Source of the DNA: Micromonospora chalcea
GTDB taxonomy: Bacteria; Actinomycetota; Actinomycetes; Mycobacteriales; Micromonosporaceae
Direction: 5' to 3'
Length of the DNA: 64,000 nt
Assembly (NCBI RefSeq): GCF_002926165.1
Contig: NZ_MAGP01000108.1
Coordinates: 19,876-83,875, forward strand
Part shown: piece after piece, positions 17,349 to 27,878 of the stretch
Numbering within the stretch: the first letter of the stretch is position 1
How the letters are laid out: every line of letters begins with the position of its first letter
The notes under the pieces: generated by a model
What the model was told of the DNA's origin: nothing
Database searches by the model: none
The model's input: only the letters and a program-made list of their open reading frames with translations
Made by a program: the position numbers and the translations under genes

Positions 17349-17813
17349 ATGGTTCTCACTGACGTCACCGGGTCCTGGGCCGGCACCAGCGGTTTCCGTC
17401 TGATGCCCGCCGATCCGCTCGCCGAGTCGCCGGCCACCGCCACCGTCGCGACCGCCGCCGGTGGCCACCTGACCACCGTCTCGTACTCGTGGGCCCATCC
17501 GGACGACGGGCCGCAGGACGGCCTGCTGGTGATCGCTGTTGGCGAGCAGCCCGGCTCGCTCGTCGCGTGGTGGGGCGACTCGTGGCACCAGCAGCCGACG
17601 GCGATGACACTGACCGGCACGGCGGGCGGCGCGGCGGCGGTCGAGCTGAGCGCCGGGTACGGCGACGGATGGCAGTGGCGGATCACGGTGGACACCGCCG
17701 ACCCGGCCACCCTGCGGCTGCGGATGGAGAACGTGGTGCCGGCCGACCAGGCGGGGGCCGACATGCCGGCCGGCCCCTACCCGGTCATGGTCACCGACGT
17801 GCGCCGCGCCTGA
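17349..17813 (+). CDS. Hypothetical lipocalin-like protein, 154 residues
   Basis: The protein starts with VTGSWAGTSGFRLMPADPL and alternates short hydrophobic strands with Gly/Asp turns (LTTVSYSWAHPDDG, GLLVIAVGEQPGSLVAWWGDSWHQQP). This suggests a soluble beta-barrel similar to DUF1579-like proteins, but I cannot name the family. No signal peptide or catalytic motif is visible. A leaderless-type -10 box precedes the ATG. It converges with the alpha/beta hydrolase gene, six bases away. Confidence 0.8.
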   Translation: MVLTDVTGSWAGTSGFRLMPADPLAESPATATVATAAGGHLTTVSYSWAHPDDGPQDGLLVIAVGEQPGSLVAWWGDSWHQQPTAMTLTGTAGGAAAVELSAGYGDGWQWRITVDTADPATLRLRMENVVPADQAGADMPAGPYPVMVTDVRRA

Positions 17814-17819
17814 GTCCGG

Positions 17820-18689
17820 TCAGGCGGCGCCGTCGAGGATCTCCCGCAGCCGGCGCGCGAACGCCTCCGGCTGCCCGGCGTGGCCCATCTCCTCACCCAG
17901 GAATCCGCCGTGGTGGCTGGGGAAGACCGCGGCCTTGCCGCCGAGCAGCTCGGCCGCGGCCACCGACGTGCGTCCGGTGAAGGTGTCCGCCGACTCCTCG
18001 CCCACCGCGACGACGACCGGGGTACGCGCCGCGCGCAGCGCGTCCACGTCCGGCCGGAAGCGGGTGACCGCCGCGGCGCGGTCGGAGAGCAGCGGGTCGT
18101 CCCGGCTGCCGTCGTCCTCGGTCGGCATGCCGAACGCGGCGGGGTCGGGCAGCGGCTGGGCGAAGTACTCGTCGGTGAACTCGCCCCGCCACGACGTCAT
18201 GGCGATGAACGCCGCCATACCCGCGCCCCAGCCGCTCTTCTGGTACGCCTCCTGGCAGGCGGCCATGGCCCGCCGGGCGGCCTCGGCGTCGGGAAGCACC
18301 TGCACCAGCGGCGGCTCGTGCGCCACGAGCGTGGCCACCGCGTCCGGGTACGCGGCCACCAGGGCGAGCGCGGTCACCGCGCCGCCGCTGCTGGCGAACA
18401 TGTCCACGGGTCCCGTGCCGAGGGCGTCGATGATGTCGCGTACGTCCCGGGCCTGGACCTCGGGCACGTCGTCGCCGCGGCCGTCCTTGCGGACGCTGCG
18501 CCCGAGCCCGCGCGGGTCGTACGTGACGACGGTCCGGTCCGGGAAGTACGAGGCCAGCGTGGCGAAGCCGTCGGCGCACATGGGCTGGCCGATCATGAAC
18601 AGCGGGCGGTGTCCGGCGTCGGCGGCGCTCGGCGTGCGAATGTCGTAGACGAGGTCGACCTCGGGCGTCTGCAGAGTAAGCGTGTTCAT
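17820..18689 (-). CDS. Alpha/beta hydrolase
   Basis: The 289-residue protein has an alpha/beta-hydrolase pattern: YDPRGLGRSVRKD near residue 58, the nucleophile elbow ASSGGA near residue 99 (Ser in a variant GxSxG), a possible acid in VAVGEESAD near residue 229 and a His in PSHHGGFLGEE near residue 257. The substrate is not evident. It lies downstream of the cellulase gene on the same strand, but two hairpins separate them, so it probably has its own promoter. Confidence 0.88.
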   Translation of the reverse strand: MNTLTLQTPEVDLVYDIRTPSAADAGHRPLFMIGQPMCADGFATLASYFPDRTVVTYDPRGLGRSVRKDGRGDDVPEVQARDVRDIIDALGTGPVDMFASSGGAVTALALVAAYPDAVATLVAHEPPLVQVLPDAEAARRAMAACQEAYQKSGWGAGMAAFIAMTSWRGEFTDEYFAQPLPDPAAFGMPTEDDGSRDDPLLSDRAAAVTRFRPDVDALRAARTPVVVAVGEESADTFTGRTSVAAAELLGGKAAVFPSHHGGFLGEEMGHAGQPEAFARRLREILDGAA

Positions 18690-18724
18690 GCCTCTGTCGA
18701 CCGTCGCCGGCCCGGGAACTCATC

Positions 18725-18786
18725 GGTCCGGCGGGGAACTCCGCCGGACCGGCTCGCGGCGGTGTCGACGCCCACCGCCGCGAGCC
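18725..18786 (-). terminator. Two tandem hairpins downstream of the cellulase gene
   Basis: Stem one: GGTCCGGCGG at 18725-18734 with its complement at 18741-18750. Stem two: 14 bp, GGCTCGCGGCGGTG at 18751-18764 with its complement at 18773-18786. Both are perfect. Confidence 0.75.
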
Positions 18787-18798
18787 GTGCCGTCGCCG

Positions 18799-20904
18799 TC
18801 AGCTCACCGTGCCGGTGACGGTGCTGCCGGACTTCGTCACGTAGTAGGTCAGCTTCGTGCCGCTCCAGAAGTGGAACGTCAGGGTGACCCGCTGACCGTC
18901 GTTGACCTCGGCGAAGAACTCCGGCTTCAGCGCGATCGTGTTGCCGGTGTAGTCCGGCGCGAACGTCACGTCGAACTCCTTGTACGAGGTCCAGTTGTGC
19001 GGGCCGGCGTTGCTGCCGTCGGCGTACTTCGCCTCCATGGTGGCGAGCTGGTCGCCGCGGAACTGCGCCGGGAGCGTGAACGCCGCGGTGGTGCCGGTGG
19101 CGTTCGACAGCACCGGCGGGTCGTACGTGATGATGCTGATCCGCCACGGCACGCCCGCGGAGAAGCGTGCCTGGAGGTTGGCGTTCACGCCGTACGCGCG
19201 GGAGCCGACCAGCCGGGTGAGCGCCGACGCGGTGAGCGTCAGCGTGCTGCCGGAGACCGTGTAGTCGGTGCCGTTGACCAGGTCGGTGGCGCCCTGGCGC
19301 AGCCCCTGGAACGTGGTGCCGTTCAGGTTGAGCGTCAGGCTCTTGGCGGTGATCGTGCCGGTGCGCGGCACGTACACCTGGTCGCTGGACGCGGTGCCGG
19401 AGCGGGTGGTCCAGCTCGACTTGATCTGCGCGAACAGCTCGGGGTCCTTCCACACGAACGACGTGCGGTCGAAGTGCTGGCCGTTGTCCCAGAGCTGGGT
19501 GGTCAGCTTGCGGCTGCGCGCGTAGTGGCCGAGGAACTCGAAGAACTTCAGCTTCTCGCCCTGCTCGATGGTGCCGGTGTGCCGGTCGAAGCCGAGCAGC
19601 CCGTACTCGCCGATGATCACCGGGATGTTGCGGGTGACGAAGGCGTTGTAGACGCGGTCGAACTGGTCGGTCAGGTCCTGCTGGACCGTCGCGTCGAACT
19701 TGGTTCCGCCGGCGACGTTCACGCTGAACGGCCAGTACCCGTAGAAGTGCACGGTGGCGATCAGGTTCGGGTCGTTGAGCGTGTTGAACGTGCTGACCAG
19801 CTCGTCCACCCGGGCCTGCTCGGCGGAGGTGTGCAGGGTCGGCAGGACGAGCAACCGGGTGGCGTTGTTCCCGCCGGACTGGCGGACGATGCGGTGGAAC
19901 GACGTGTTCAGCTCGTTGAGCAGCGTGGCGTTCTGCGCGTCGCCGGAGCTGCCGGTGAACTGCGGCTCGTTGACGCTCTCGAAGGTCAGCTTCGGCGAGG
20001 AGTCCTTGAACGCGGCGGCGATCTGGGTCCAGAGCGCGTTGTAGCGGTTCAGCACGCCTGTGCGGTCGGTGGGCATCGTGTTGATCCACTGCCACGAGTC
20101 GTGGTGGATGTTGAGCACCACGTAGAAGCCGTCGGCGAGCGCCCAGCCGACCACCTCGCGTACGCGGTTGAGCCAGGCGGAGTCGATCGTGTAGTTCGGC
20201 GCGGCGCCGTGGTGGTTGCTCCAGGTCACCGGGATGCGGATGCTGTTGAAGCCCTGCGCGCGGACGTTGTCCAGCAGCGCCTCGGTGACCCGCGGGTTGC
20301 CCCAGGCGGTCTCGTCGGCGCCGACCGCGTCGAAGGAGTTGCCGAGGTTCCAGCCGGGTTGCATGGCGGCGACGGCGGCCATCGCGTTGCCGGCGGGCGG
20401 CGGGGTCGTGGGCGGCGGGGTGGTGGGCGGCGGGGTGGTCGGCGGGGGCGTGTTGTTCGGCGGCGGGGTGGTTCCGCCGACGCCGCCGGTGCAGGCCACG
20501 CCGTTGAGCGTGAACGCGGTGGGCGCGGTGTTGGCGCCGGTCCAGGAGCCGTTGAAGCCGAACGAGACGGTGCCGTTCGTGGCGATCGCGCCGTTGTAGC
20601 CGACGTTCGTGGCGGTGACCTCGGCGCCGGAGGAGGTGACCGTGGCGCTCCACGCCTGGGTGACCCGCTGGCCGGACGGGAACGTCCAGCGCAGGTTCCA
20701 GCCGTTGACCGGGTCACCCAGGTTCGTCACGTCGACGTTCGCGGTGAAGCCGCCGGGCCACTGGCTGGCGGTGGTGTAGGTGACGCGGCAGCCGGCCGCC
20801 GCCTGGGCGTTCGTCGCCAGCAGTGCGGTGCCGGCCACGAGTGTGGCGGCGGTCGCCGCGACCAGGCCGACCCGCAATCGGGCGGTACGGAAAGAGCGGA
20901 ACAT
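18799..20904 (-). CDS. Secreted multidomain cellulase, CBM2-GH5-X2
   Basis: The 701-residue product has a signal peptide (cut near NAQA-AAG, residue 35), a CBM2 flanked by Cys (GCRVTY and GVACTG) to about residue 135, a [11 protein letters not shown] linker, and a GH5 catalytic domain ([11 protein letters not shown] near 170, acid/base Glu in FESVNEPQF near 311, nucleophile Glu in VIIGEYGLL near 433). A CBM_X2-like module follows ([14 protein letters not shown]...SIITYDPP), then a C-terminal beta-domain of about 100 residues. It should cleave beta-1,4-glucan outside the cell. GAAGGA precedes the ATG. Expression is probably controlled through the palindrome in its promoter. Confidence 0.95.
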   Translation of the reverse strand: MFRSFRTARLRVGLVAATAATLVAGTALLATNAQAAAGCRVTYTTASQWPGGFTANVDVTNLGDPVNGWNLRWTFPSGQRVTQAWSATVTSSGAEVTATNVGYNGAIATNGTVSFGFNGSWTGANTAPTAFTLNGVACTGGVGGTTPPPNNTPPPTTPPPTTPPPTTPPPAGNAMAAVAAMQPGWNLGNSFDAVGADETAWGNPRVTEALLDNVRAQGFNSIRIPVTWSNHHGAAPNYTIDSAWLNRVREVVGWALADGFYVVLNIHHDSWQWINTMPTDRTGVLNRYNALWTQIAAAFKDSSPKLTFESVNEPQFTGSSGDAQNATLLNELNTSFHRIVRQSGGNNATRLLVLPTLHTSAEQARVDELVSTFNTLNDPNLIATVHFYGYWPFSVNVAGGTKFDATVQQDLTDQFDRVYNAFVTRNIPVIIGEYGLLGFDRHTGTIEQGEKLKFFEFLGHYARSRKLTTQLWDNGQHFDRTSFVWKDPELFAQIKSSWTTRSGTASSDQVYVPRTGTITAKSLTLNLNGTTFQGLRQGATDLVNGTDYTVSGSTLTLTASALTRLVGSRAYGVNANLQARFSAGVPWRISIITYDPPVLSNATGTTAAFTLPAQFRGDQLATMEAKYADGSNAGPHNWTSYKEFDVTFAPDYTGNTIALKPEFFAEVNDGQRVTLTFHFWSGTKLTYYVTKSGSTVTGTVS

Positions 20905-20971
20905 GGTGGTTCCTTCGTGGTGGGGTGGGCGCGTGGACGGGGAGGGCGGGGCGCGCACCCGCCCAGCGCGA

Positions 20972-21000
20972 GAATAAGTTTGGATTCCAAACATTGTCAA
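20972..21000 (-). promoter_or_regulatory. Cellulase promoter with operator in the spacer
   Basis: On the minus strand TTGACA (20995-21000) and TTATTC (20972-20977) are 17 bases apart. The spacer carries the palindrome GTTTGGAATCCAAAC (20978-20992). A bound repressor would sit between -35 and -10. This is the best sigma70-type promoter in the window. The leader to the ATG is about 60 bases. Confidence 0.7.
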
Positions 21001-21193
21001 TCGGCGTATGTGGATGCGTAACCGTTCCGACGTCCCGGCCTCACCCCACCGACCGGGCCGGTTCGACGACCGGCCACACCGGACCCGCCAGCCGGTCCGA
21101 AACCCGCCGGACACGCCTCGTGGGAACAATTTCGGCCGGGAATCCTCGCTACGCTCTCGCCCGCCAACACCGCTCTGACCTCAAGGGGACATC

Positions 21194-21652
21194 GTGCGCA
21201 AAAGGCTTCTCGGCATCGCGTCGGCGATCACCATCGCCCTCGCCGGCACGTTCGCCGCCGCCGCTCCGGCCCAGGCCGCCACGCCGCCTTTCATGATCAC
21301 CAAGGTGTACTACGACTCCCCCGGCAAGGACACCCGCTCGAACGCGAGCCTGAACGCCGAGTACGTCCAGCTGACCAACAAACGCAAGACGGTCCAGAAC
21401 CTCAAGGGCTACTACGTGCGCGACAAGGCCGGCCACGTCTACTCGTTCACCGGCGACTTCAAGGTGGCCGCCGGGAACAGCATCGTCATCCACACCGGCA
21501 AGGGCACCAACAAGGGCACCCACCGCTACTGGGGCAGCGCCGCGTACGTCTGGAACAACGACGGCGACACCGCCTACCTGCGCAACCCCTCCGGCAGCCT
21601 GGTCGACAGCTGCAGCTGGGGCAAGGGCGGCCGCGGCTACACCAGCTGCTGA
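21194..21652 (+). CDS. Secreted lamin-tail-domain protein
   Basis: The 152-residue protein has a Sec signal peptide (RKRLLGIASAITIALAGTFAAAAPAQA). A compact lamin-tail-like domain follows: FMITKVYYDSPGKDTRSNASLNAEYVQLTN, then GYYVRDKAGHVYSF, and WNNDGDTAYLRNPSGSLVDSC near the C-terminus. Two C-terminal Cys may pair. Such domains occur in extracellular actinobacterial proteins with unclear adhesive or nucleic-acid-related roles. AAGGGG lies before the GTG; a TACGCT box at 21151-21156 is a likely -10. Confidence 0.88.
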   Translation: MRKRLLGIASAITIALAGTFAAAAPAQAATPPFMITKVYYDSPGKDTRSNASLNAEYVQLTNKRKTVQNLKGYYVRDKAGHVYSFTGDFKVAAGNSIVIHTGKGTNKGTHRYWGSAAYVWNNDGDTAYLRNPSGSLVDSCSWGKGGRGYTSC

Positions 21653-21663
21653 CCACCCGCGAA

Positions 21664-21697
21664 ACGGCCGGCCCACCCGATCCGGGGGGCCGGCCGT
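21664..21697. terminator. Bidirectional hairpin
   Basis: A 10-bp perfect stem ACGGCCGGCC/GGCCGGCCGT, with a further CCC/GGG pairing, lies between the convergent lamin-tail and oxidoreductase genes. Confidence 0.75.
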
Positions 21698-21706
21698 CTC
21701 CGTCCG

Positions 21707-22714
21707 TCACGCCGCGAGCGACCGCACGGTGAGGTGGTCCGACAGCGCGCGCAGGAAGTCCGGCGCGTCGAAGATCCGGCCGGCCGAGGCGACACCCTTG
21801 ACCCGGGTACGCCCTGTGAGCAAACGGTGCACCGCCTCGACCGCGAGCGGCGCGCTGATCGCGTAGATGTCCCGCCCGTGGGCGACCACCCGCCGCCGGA
21901 CGTCACCGGCACGCACGACCACGTCGACGGTGAACGTCTGCGCGGACCGGCCACGCTCGTCCACAGCGGCCGGAGCGTCCCCCGCCGCCAGGTCGCGGGC
22001 CGCGTCGGCGGTCATGTACGTGCACACCTCCGGGATGTCCAGGTGACTCGGCACGGTCACCACGTCGGCCATGGTGAACTCGCCGAGCACCGGCCGCACG
22101 CCCAGCGGCGCCGGGAACTCCCAGTCCAGCCGGGGCAGGTCGCCGTCGGCGTACACCAGTCGCCCGTCGGTGAAGCGGACCCGCCGGCCGTCGCGGCGCT
22201 CGCGCGACACGACGCCGGAGGCGACCGTCCCGGCCGTCGGGTGCCAGCTGCTCAGCCCGTACGCGACGTGCGCCTCGTCGGCCGCCGTCCAGTCCCGCAT
22301 CGCGGCGGTGACCAGCAGGTCACCGAGTCCGCCGAAGAACGCCATCGCGGGCACCACAGCGACACCGGCCGCCTCGGCACGCTCGGCGTGGTGCGCGAAC
22401 GTGTCCCGGTTCGCCTCGATCTCGGCCGCCACGTCGACGTAGGGAATCCCGGCGCGTAGCGCGGCCTCGATCAGCGGGCCCGCGGTCGAGGCGAACTGCC
22501 CGGCGCAGTTGACCACCGCCGCCGCCCCGGCCAGCGCCTGGTCCAGCGAGGCCGGATCGTCCACCGACGCCACCCGGTGCTCCCCCTCCGGGAACGCGGC
22601 CGCCAGCTTCCCGGCGTCGCGCCCGAGCGGCAGCGGCTCGTACCCCCGCTCGCGCAGCTCCGCCGCCACGAACCGCCCGGTGTGCCCGTACGCCCCGAAC
22701 ACCGCCACCCGCAT
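21707..22714 (-). CDS. Saccharopine dehydrogenase-like NAD(P)-binding protein
   Basis: The 335-residue product starts with a Rossmann motif VAVFGAYGHTGRFVAAEL. VVNCAGQFASTAGPLIEAALRAGIPYVDVAAE follows near residue 67, the typical pattern of trans-acting enoyl-reductase or saccharopine-dehydrogenase-like proteins. The substrate is unknown. It is divergently transcribed from the GlxA-type regulator gene, 94 bp apart, so the regulator may control it. Confidence 0.87.
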   Translation of the reverse strand: MRVAVFGAYGHTGRFVAAELRERGYEPLPLGRDAGKLAAAFPEGEHRVASVDDPASLDQALAGAAAVVNCAGQFASTAGPLIEAALRAGIPYVDVAAEIEANRDTFAHHAERAEAAGVAVVPAMAFFGGLGDLLVTAAMRDWTAADEAHVAYGLSSWHPTAGTVASGVVSRERRDGRRVRFTDGRLVYADGDLPRLDWEFPAPLGVRPVLGEFTMADVVTVPSHLDIPEVCTYMTADAARDLAAGDAPAAVDERGRSAQTFTVDVVVRAGDVRRRVVAHGRDIYAISAPLAVEAVHRLLTGRTRVKGVASAGRIFDAPDFLRALSDHLTVRSLAA

Positions 22715-22795
22715 GACGCCCCCTCAGAAGATCGACTGAAGTGATCCTCGCCGGGCTGGCCGGGGCGGGGCCAGTGTCGCAAACGCCAATGCCCG

Positions 22796-22801
22796 TACAG
22801 T
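22796..22801 (+). promoter_or_regulatory. -10 element of the GlxA-type regulator gene
   Basis: TACAGT, seven bases, then ATG at 22809; leaderless geometry. Confidence 0.5.
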
Positions 22802-22808
22802 TTCGGAC

Positions 22809-23747
22809 ATGGCCACCATCGCGCTCGCCGCCACCGACGGGATGCTGCACTTCGAGCTGGCCGCGGCCTGCGAGATCTTCGTCCGTGACCCGACCGGGCT
22901 GGCCGACCCCTGGTACGACCTGGTGGTCTGCGGCCCCGGCCCGATCGGCGTCGGCCGGTTCGCGGTCACGCCCGACCACGGGCTGGACCACCTGGCCCGC
23001 GCCGACACGGTGATCGTCCCGGCGATCGAGGACACCGACGCCGACCCGCCGTCCGACCTGGTCGAAGCGGTCCGCGCCGCCCACGCCGCGGGCGCCCGGA
23101 TGGTCTCGTTCTGCACCGGCGCGTTCGTGTTCGCCGCCGCCGGCATCCTCGACGGGCTGCGCGCCACCACCCACTGGGCCCACACCGAGGCGCTCGCCGC
23201 CCGCTACCCCCGCGTGCTGGTCGACCCGGACGTGCTCTACGTCGACAACGGCACCGTGCTCGCCTCCGCCGGCAAGGCCGCCGCCATCGACCTCTGCCTG
23301 CACCTGATCCGCCGCGACCACGGCTCCACAGTCGCCAACGCGGTCGCCCGCCGCCTGGTCGTGCCGCCGCACCGCGCCGGCGGCCAGGCCCAGTACGTCA
23401 CCACCCCGGTCCCGGCCCGCGAGGACCACCCGCTCGCCGCGCTGCTCCCATGGGCGATGGCGCGGCTGGACCGCCCGCTCACCGTCGCCGACCTGGCCCG
23501 CCAGGCGAACATGAGCACCCGCAACCTGGTCCGGCACTTCACCGCCGCGACCGGCGCCACACCGTCGCAGTGGCTGGCCACCCAGCGCATCCGGCGGGCG
23601 CAGGAACTGCTGGAGAACACCGACGACAGCATCGACGCCGTCGCGGAGGCGTCAGGCATGGGTACGGCGACGACGCTGCGCCGGCACTTCCACCGCACGG
23701 TGGGCGTGCCGCCGGACACCTACCGCCGGACGTTCCGCCGAGGCTGA
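22809..23747 (+). CDS. GlxA/FtrA family AraC-type transcriptional regulator
   Basis: The 312-residue protein joins an N-terminal DJ-1/PfpI-like domain (about residues 1-170, with the elbow SFCTGAFVFAAAG near 99) to a C-terminal AraC double helix-turn-helix (TVADLARQANMSTRNLVRHF and AVAEASGMGTATTLRRHFHRTVG). Members usually activate or repress a neighbouring operon in response to a small molecule. The divergent oxidoreductase and the downstream flavin monooxygenase are candidate targets. Confidence 0.93.
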   Translation: MATIALAATDGMLHFELAAACEIFVRDPTGLADPWYDLVVCGPGPIGVGRFAVTPDHGLDHLARADTVIVPAIEDTDADPPSDLVEAVRAAHAAGARMVSFCTGAFVFAAAGILDGLRATTHWAHTEALAARYPRVLVDPDVLYVDNGTVLASAGKAAAIDLCLHLIRRDHGSTVANAVARRLVVPPHRAGGQAQYVTTPVPAREDHPLAALLPWAMARLDRPLTVADLARQANMSTRNLVRHFTAATGATPSQWLATQRIRRAQELLENTDDSIDAVAEASGMGTATTLRRHFHRTVGVPPDTYRRTFRRG

Positions 23748-25253
<1,506 letters not shown>

Positions 25254-25286
25254 CGACGGCGCACGGACTCGGCAATGATCAGCTTC

Positions 25287-25670
25287 ATGTCCGACGACAA
25301 CCTGGCCGACACCTGGCGTCGCATCATCCTGGGAGACGGCAAGTCCTGGGTCGTGTTCGCGCACGGCACGTGCGTCGTCCTGCCGGACCCCGCGCCGGGC
25401 GTCGACCTCGCCGCACAGGCCGTCGAGATCCTGCGCGAGTACGGCCCCGTCCACGTCGGCTCGCCGTCTGCGGACTTCGGTACCGTCACGCTCGATCCCG
25501 GCCCCGGCTGGGCGGTCTACGGCCATCACAACGACGTGTTGACCTACGTCGGCCCGGACGAGGTCTCGGACGACAGCGACCTGGCTGTCGGTCTGTACGG
25601 GCGCAGCAAGCGAGATCGAGACGGCCATGAGCTGACCGTCGTCCACGTCGAGGACAAGCGGCCCCGCTGA
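25287..25670 (+). CDS. Hypothetical protein, 127 residues
   Basis: A soluble acidic protein without recognised family. Visible features are an alternating alpha/beta pattern, WVVFAHGTCVVLPDP near residue 20 and GWAVYGHHNDVLTYVGPDEV near residue 75. I prefer ATG 25287 (MSDDNLADTW) because AATGAT lies seven bases upstream; ATG 25275 is an alternative. No operon link is clear. Confidence 0.7.
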   Translation: MSDDNLADTWRRIILGDGKSWVVFAHGTCVVLPDPAPGVDLAAQAVEILREYGPVHVGSPSADFGTVTLDPGPGWAVYGHHNDVLTYVGPDEVSDDSDLAVGLYGRSKRDRDGHELTVVHVEDKRPR

Positions 25671-25709
25671 CGCGCGTCGGCGCTGCGGGATCAACCGACA
25701 GCGGCGCAA

Positions 25710-25715
25710 TAGGCT
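25710..25715 (+). promoter_or_regulatory. -10 element of the methyltransferase gene
   Basis: TAGGCT, seven bases, then GTG at 25723; leaderless geometry. Confidence 0.45.
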
Positions 25716-25722
25716 CCAGTCC

Positions 25723-26523
25723 GTGCACGGATTCACCGATGTCGACCGGCAGCCGGACCCGAAATCGTGGGTGGGCGTGCTCGACCGCCTGACCGGCGAG
25801 CCCTTCTACCAGGCATACCAGCAGCGGGTACGCGAGTTGCTCCGCCCGTCGTCCGGCCGGCGCTACCTCGACGTCGGTGCGGGCACCGGGGCGAGCGCGG
25901 TCCGCCTGAGGGACGATCACGACGTCACCGTGCTGACGGTGGATCGCTCCCTGACCATGGCTCTGGCCATGCGAGCCCGTGGCTTGACCCGGTGCGCCGT
26001 CGCCGACGCCCACCGGCTGCCGTTCCTCGACGACTCGATCGACGGCGCCTGGGCCGACCGCACCGTGCAGCACCTCGCCGATCCCCGCGCCGCGATCAGG
26101 GAACTCGCCAGGGTCGTCCGCCCGGGTGGCCGGATAGTTCTCGCCGACCCCGACTACGACACGCAGGTACTCGACATCGCCGACCAGGATCTGGCCCGGC
26201 GCGTGCTGAGATTCCGGGCCGACGTCATGCTCCGCAACGGCACCCTGGCTCACCAGCACGCCGGCATTCTCGCCACGCTCGGCCTGGCCGAGGTCACCGT
26301 CGAGCCCCGGACGCTGCTGGTTCGGAACCCGAACGCCGCCGACAACGTTCTCGGCCTGCGCAGCTGGGCCGGTACGGCGGCTCAGCGCGGCGTACTCGAC
26401 CCTGCCGAGGCCCGCGCGTTCGAGGAGCAGTTCGACGAGGCGGTCGAGGCAGGCCGGTTCACGTACGCGGTCACGTTCTTCCTCACCGCGGCCACCGTCT
26501 ACTTCCACGAGCCGTCGTCGTAG
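25723..26523 (+). CDS. Class I SAM-dependent methyltransferase
   Basis: The 266-residue protein has the SAM-binding motif I LDVGAGTGASAVRL near residue 46, an acidic motif II region LTVDRS near 69, motif III-like CAVADAHRLPFLDDSIDGAWADRTVQHL near 89 and a post-motif RVVRPGGRIVLADPD near 131. This is the UbiE/COQ5-like pattern. The substrate cannot be read from the sequence. An aromatic monooxygenase gene lies 0.5 kb upstream, but they are not clearly one operon. Confidence 0.9.
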   Translation: MHGFTDVDRQPDPKSWVGVLDRLTGEPFYQAYQQRVRELLRPSSGRRYLDVGAGTGASAVRLRDDHDVTVLTVDRSLTMALAMRARGLTRCAVADAHRLPFLDDSIDGAWADRTVQHLADPRAAIRELARVVRPGGRIVLADPDYDTQVLDIADQDLARRVLRFRADVMLRNGTLAHQHAGILATLGLAEVTVEPRTLLVRNPNAADNVLGLRSWAGTAAQRGVLDPAEARAFEEQFDEAVEAGRFTYAVTFFLTAATVYFHEPSS

Positions 26524-26547
26524 CGCATCACCGTTGACGTCGGTGCT

Positions 26548-26553
26548 TAGCAT
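26548..26553 (+). promoter_or_regulatory. -10 element, leaderless geometry
   Basis: TAGCAT, six bases, then GTG at 26560. Confidence 0.5.
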
Positions 26554-26559
26554 CGCGAC

Positions 26560-27003
26560 GTGGACGAAAGTTGGGAACAACTTCACCCGCGACAACGCAA
26601 GCTGATTGGCGCGTTGATCATCCTCACCGCTTCTTCCGCCTTCATGTGCTGCGCCGCCTTCTATAACGGCACGACCGCGATTGGCCTCGCGAACCGCGGC
26701 CTCACCACAGACGCCACAGTCGTCGACGTCGACCGTCATGGACGCGCCAGCAAGGTCACCGTGGAGTTCACACCTCGTAGCGGCGAACCCCTGAGCGCGG
26801 AGTGCACGAGCTGCAGCCCCGAGCTCGACGAGGGCGATCGAGTACGCATCCGCTACAACCCCGACGACCTCGCGCCGGGGGTGGAGGACGCCGAGAACCA
26901 CGGCGCGCAGCGGGTCGCGGTATTCAACCTCGTGGCCGCCACCGCCCTGCTGTCGGGCGCTGGGTTTGCCGGGTGGCGCCTTCACCGGGACCGCCCAGTC
27001 TGA
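26560..27003 (+). CDS. DUF3592-type membrane protein
   Basis: The 147-residue protein has two TM helices (LIGALIILTASSAFMCCAAF near residue 15 and VAVFNLVAATALLSGAGFAG near 121). They flank a beta-rich loop with TTDATVVDVDRHGRASKVTVEFTP and VRIRYNPDDLAPG, the characteristic DUF3592 arrangement. Two Cys (CTSC) lie in the loop. The function of this family is unknown. The gene has a leaderless -10 box. Confidence 0.82.
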   Translation: MDESWEQLHPRQRKLIGALIILTASSAFMCCAAFYNGTTAIGLANRGLTTDATVVDVDRHGRASKVTVEFTPRSGEPLSAECTSCSPELDEGDRVRIRYNPDDLAPGVEDAENHGAQRVAVFNLVAATALLSGAGFAGWRLHRDRPV

Positions 27004-27125
27004 TTCTGGGCACCGCCGGCTTGTGACCGGTGTCAGCCGCCACACGGACGTCCCTGCCGGGTGTAGGCAGGCGGGATGCCGGGTACCTCGCGCCCCAACC
27101 CCGCACCCCTGCACAGGAGGACCCC

Positions 27126-27821
27126 ATGACCGTCGTACTCGCCGTTGTCTGCAGCGACGGGGTGGTGATCGGCGCGGACTCCCAGATCACCGAGAGCGAC
27201 CGCGGTCTGAGCTTCCCCGCGCAGAAGCTGCACCCGCTCGGCGACTGCGCCGCCTGGGGCGGCAGCGGCGCGCGAGGAGTGCTGAACGACCTGCGCCCCC
27301 TCCTCCAGGACTCGGCCACCGCCATCCTCGAAGCGCCGGACATCGGCGGCGAGCTGCAGGAGCGCGTCCTGCCCGTCTTCAAGAAGCACTACGAGAACTA
27401 CATCCCGGACGTGCCCGGCGAGGGCTCCGGCGGCGGGGTGTCGGCGTACCTGCTCGCGGCCGGCTTCAGCCAGGGCGGGCCGTGGATCGTGGAGATCAAC
27501 CCGAACGGGCTCATCGGCCGCTACGAGGACGTGGGCTTCCACGCCATCGGCTCCGGCGCGCCGATGGCCCAGCAGGCCGGCGCGCTGCTGTCCCACTTCC
27601 GGATGACTACGCGCACCGTCGAGTACGGCGTGGTGGGCGTGGTACGGGTGCTGGAGGCGCTGGAGCAGACCTCGCCGTCGGTCGGCAGGCCGTTCAGCGT
27701 CGCGTGCATCCGTGAGGAGGGCGCCCACCACCTCGACGAGAAGGAGATCGCGAAGGCGCTCAAGGACGTCCAGCGCTGGCGTGACCTCGAACAGAAAGCG
27801 CTCGACCAGCTGTTCGACTGA
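27126..27821 (+). CDS. Proteasome beta-like Ntn hydrolase
   Basis: After removal of Met1 the 231-residue product would start with Thr. Counting from it, the catalytic residues fall at canonical proteasome positions: Thr1, Asp17 in IGADSQ and Lys33 in AQKL. AIGSGAPMAQ corresponds to the GSGS Ser region. No propeptide is present, unlike actinobacterial PrcB. AGGAGG lies five bases before the ATG, which fixes this start. No prcA, pup or pafA gene is nearby. It may be a self-activating peptidase of the Anbu/HslV-like periphery of the family; the substrate is unknown. Confidence 0.82.
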   Translation: MTVVLAVVCSDGVVIGADSQITESDRGLSFPAQKLHPLGDCAAWGGSGARGVLNDLRPLLQDSATAILEAPDIGGELQERVLPVFKKHYENYIPDVPGEGSGGGVSAYLLAAGFSQGGPWIVEINPNGLIGRYEDVGFHAIGSGAPMAQQAGALLSHFRMTTRTVEYGVVGVVRVLEALEQTSPSVGRPFSVACIREEGAHHLDEKEIAKALKDVQRWRDLEQKALDQLFD

Positions 27822-27837
27822 CGCGAGCGGGTTCGAA

Positions 27838-27870
27838 AAAGGCCGTCTCCCATCACGGGAAACGGCCTTT
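27838..27870 (-). terminator. Intrinsic terminator of tRNA-Ala
   Basis: AAAGGCCGT pairs with ACGGCCTTT, and TCCC with GGGA inside. On the minus strand the hairpin is followed by a run of T, so it terminates the tRNA transcript. It can also stop read-through from the Ntn hydrolase gene. Confidence 0.85.
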
Positions 27871-27878
27871 GAACTGGG

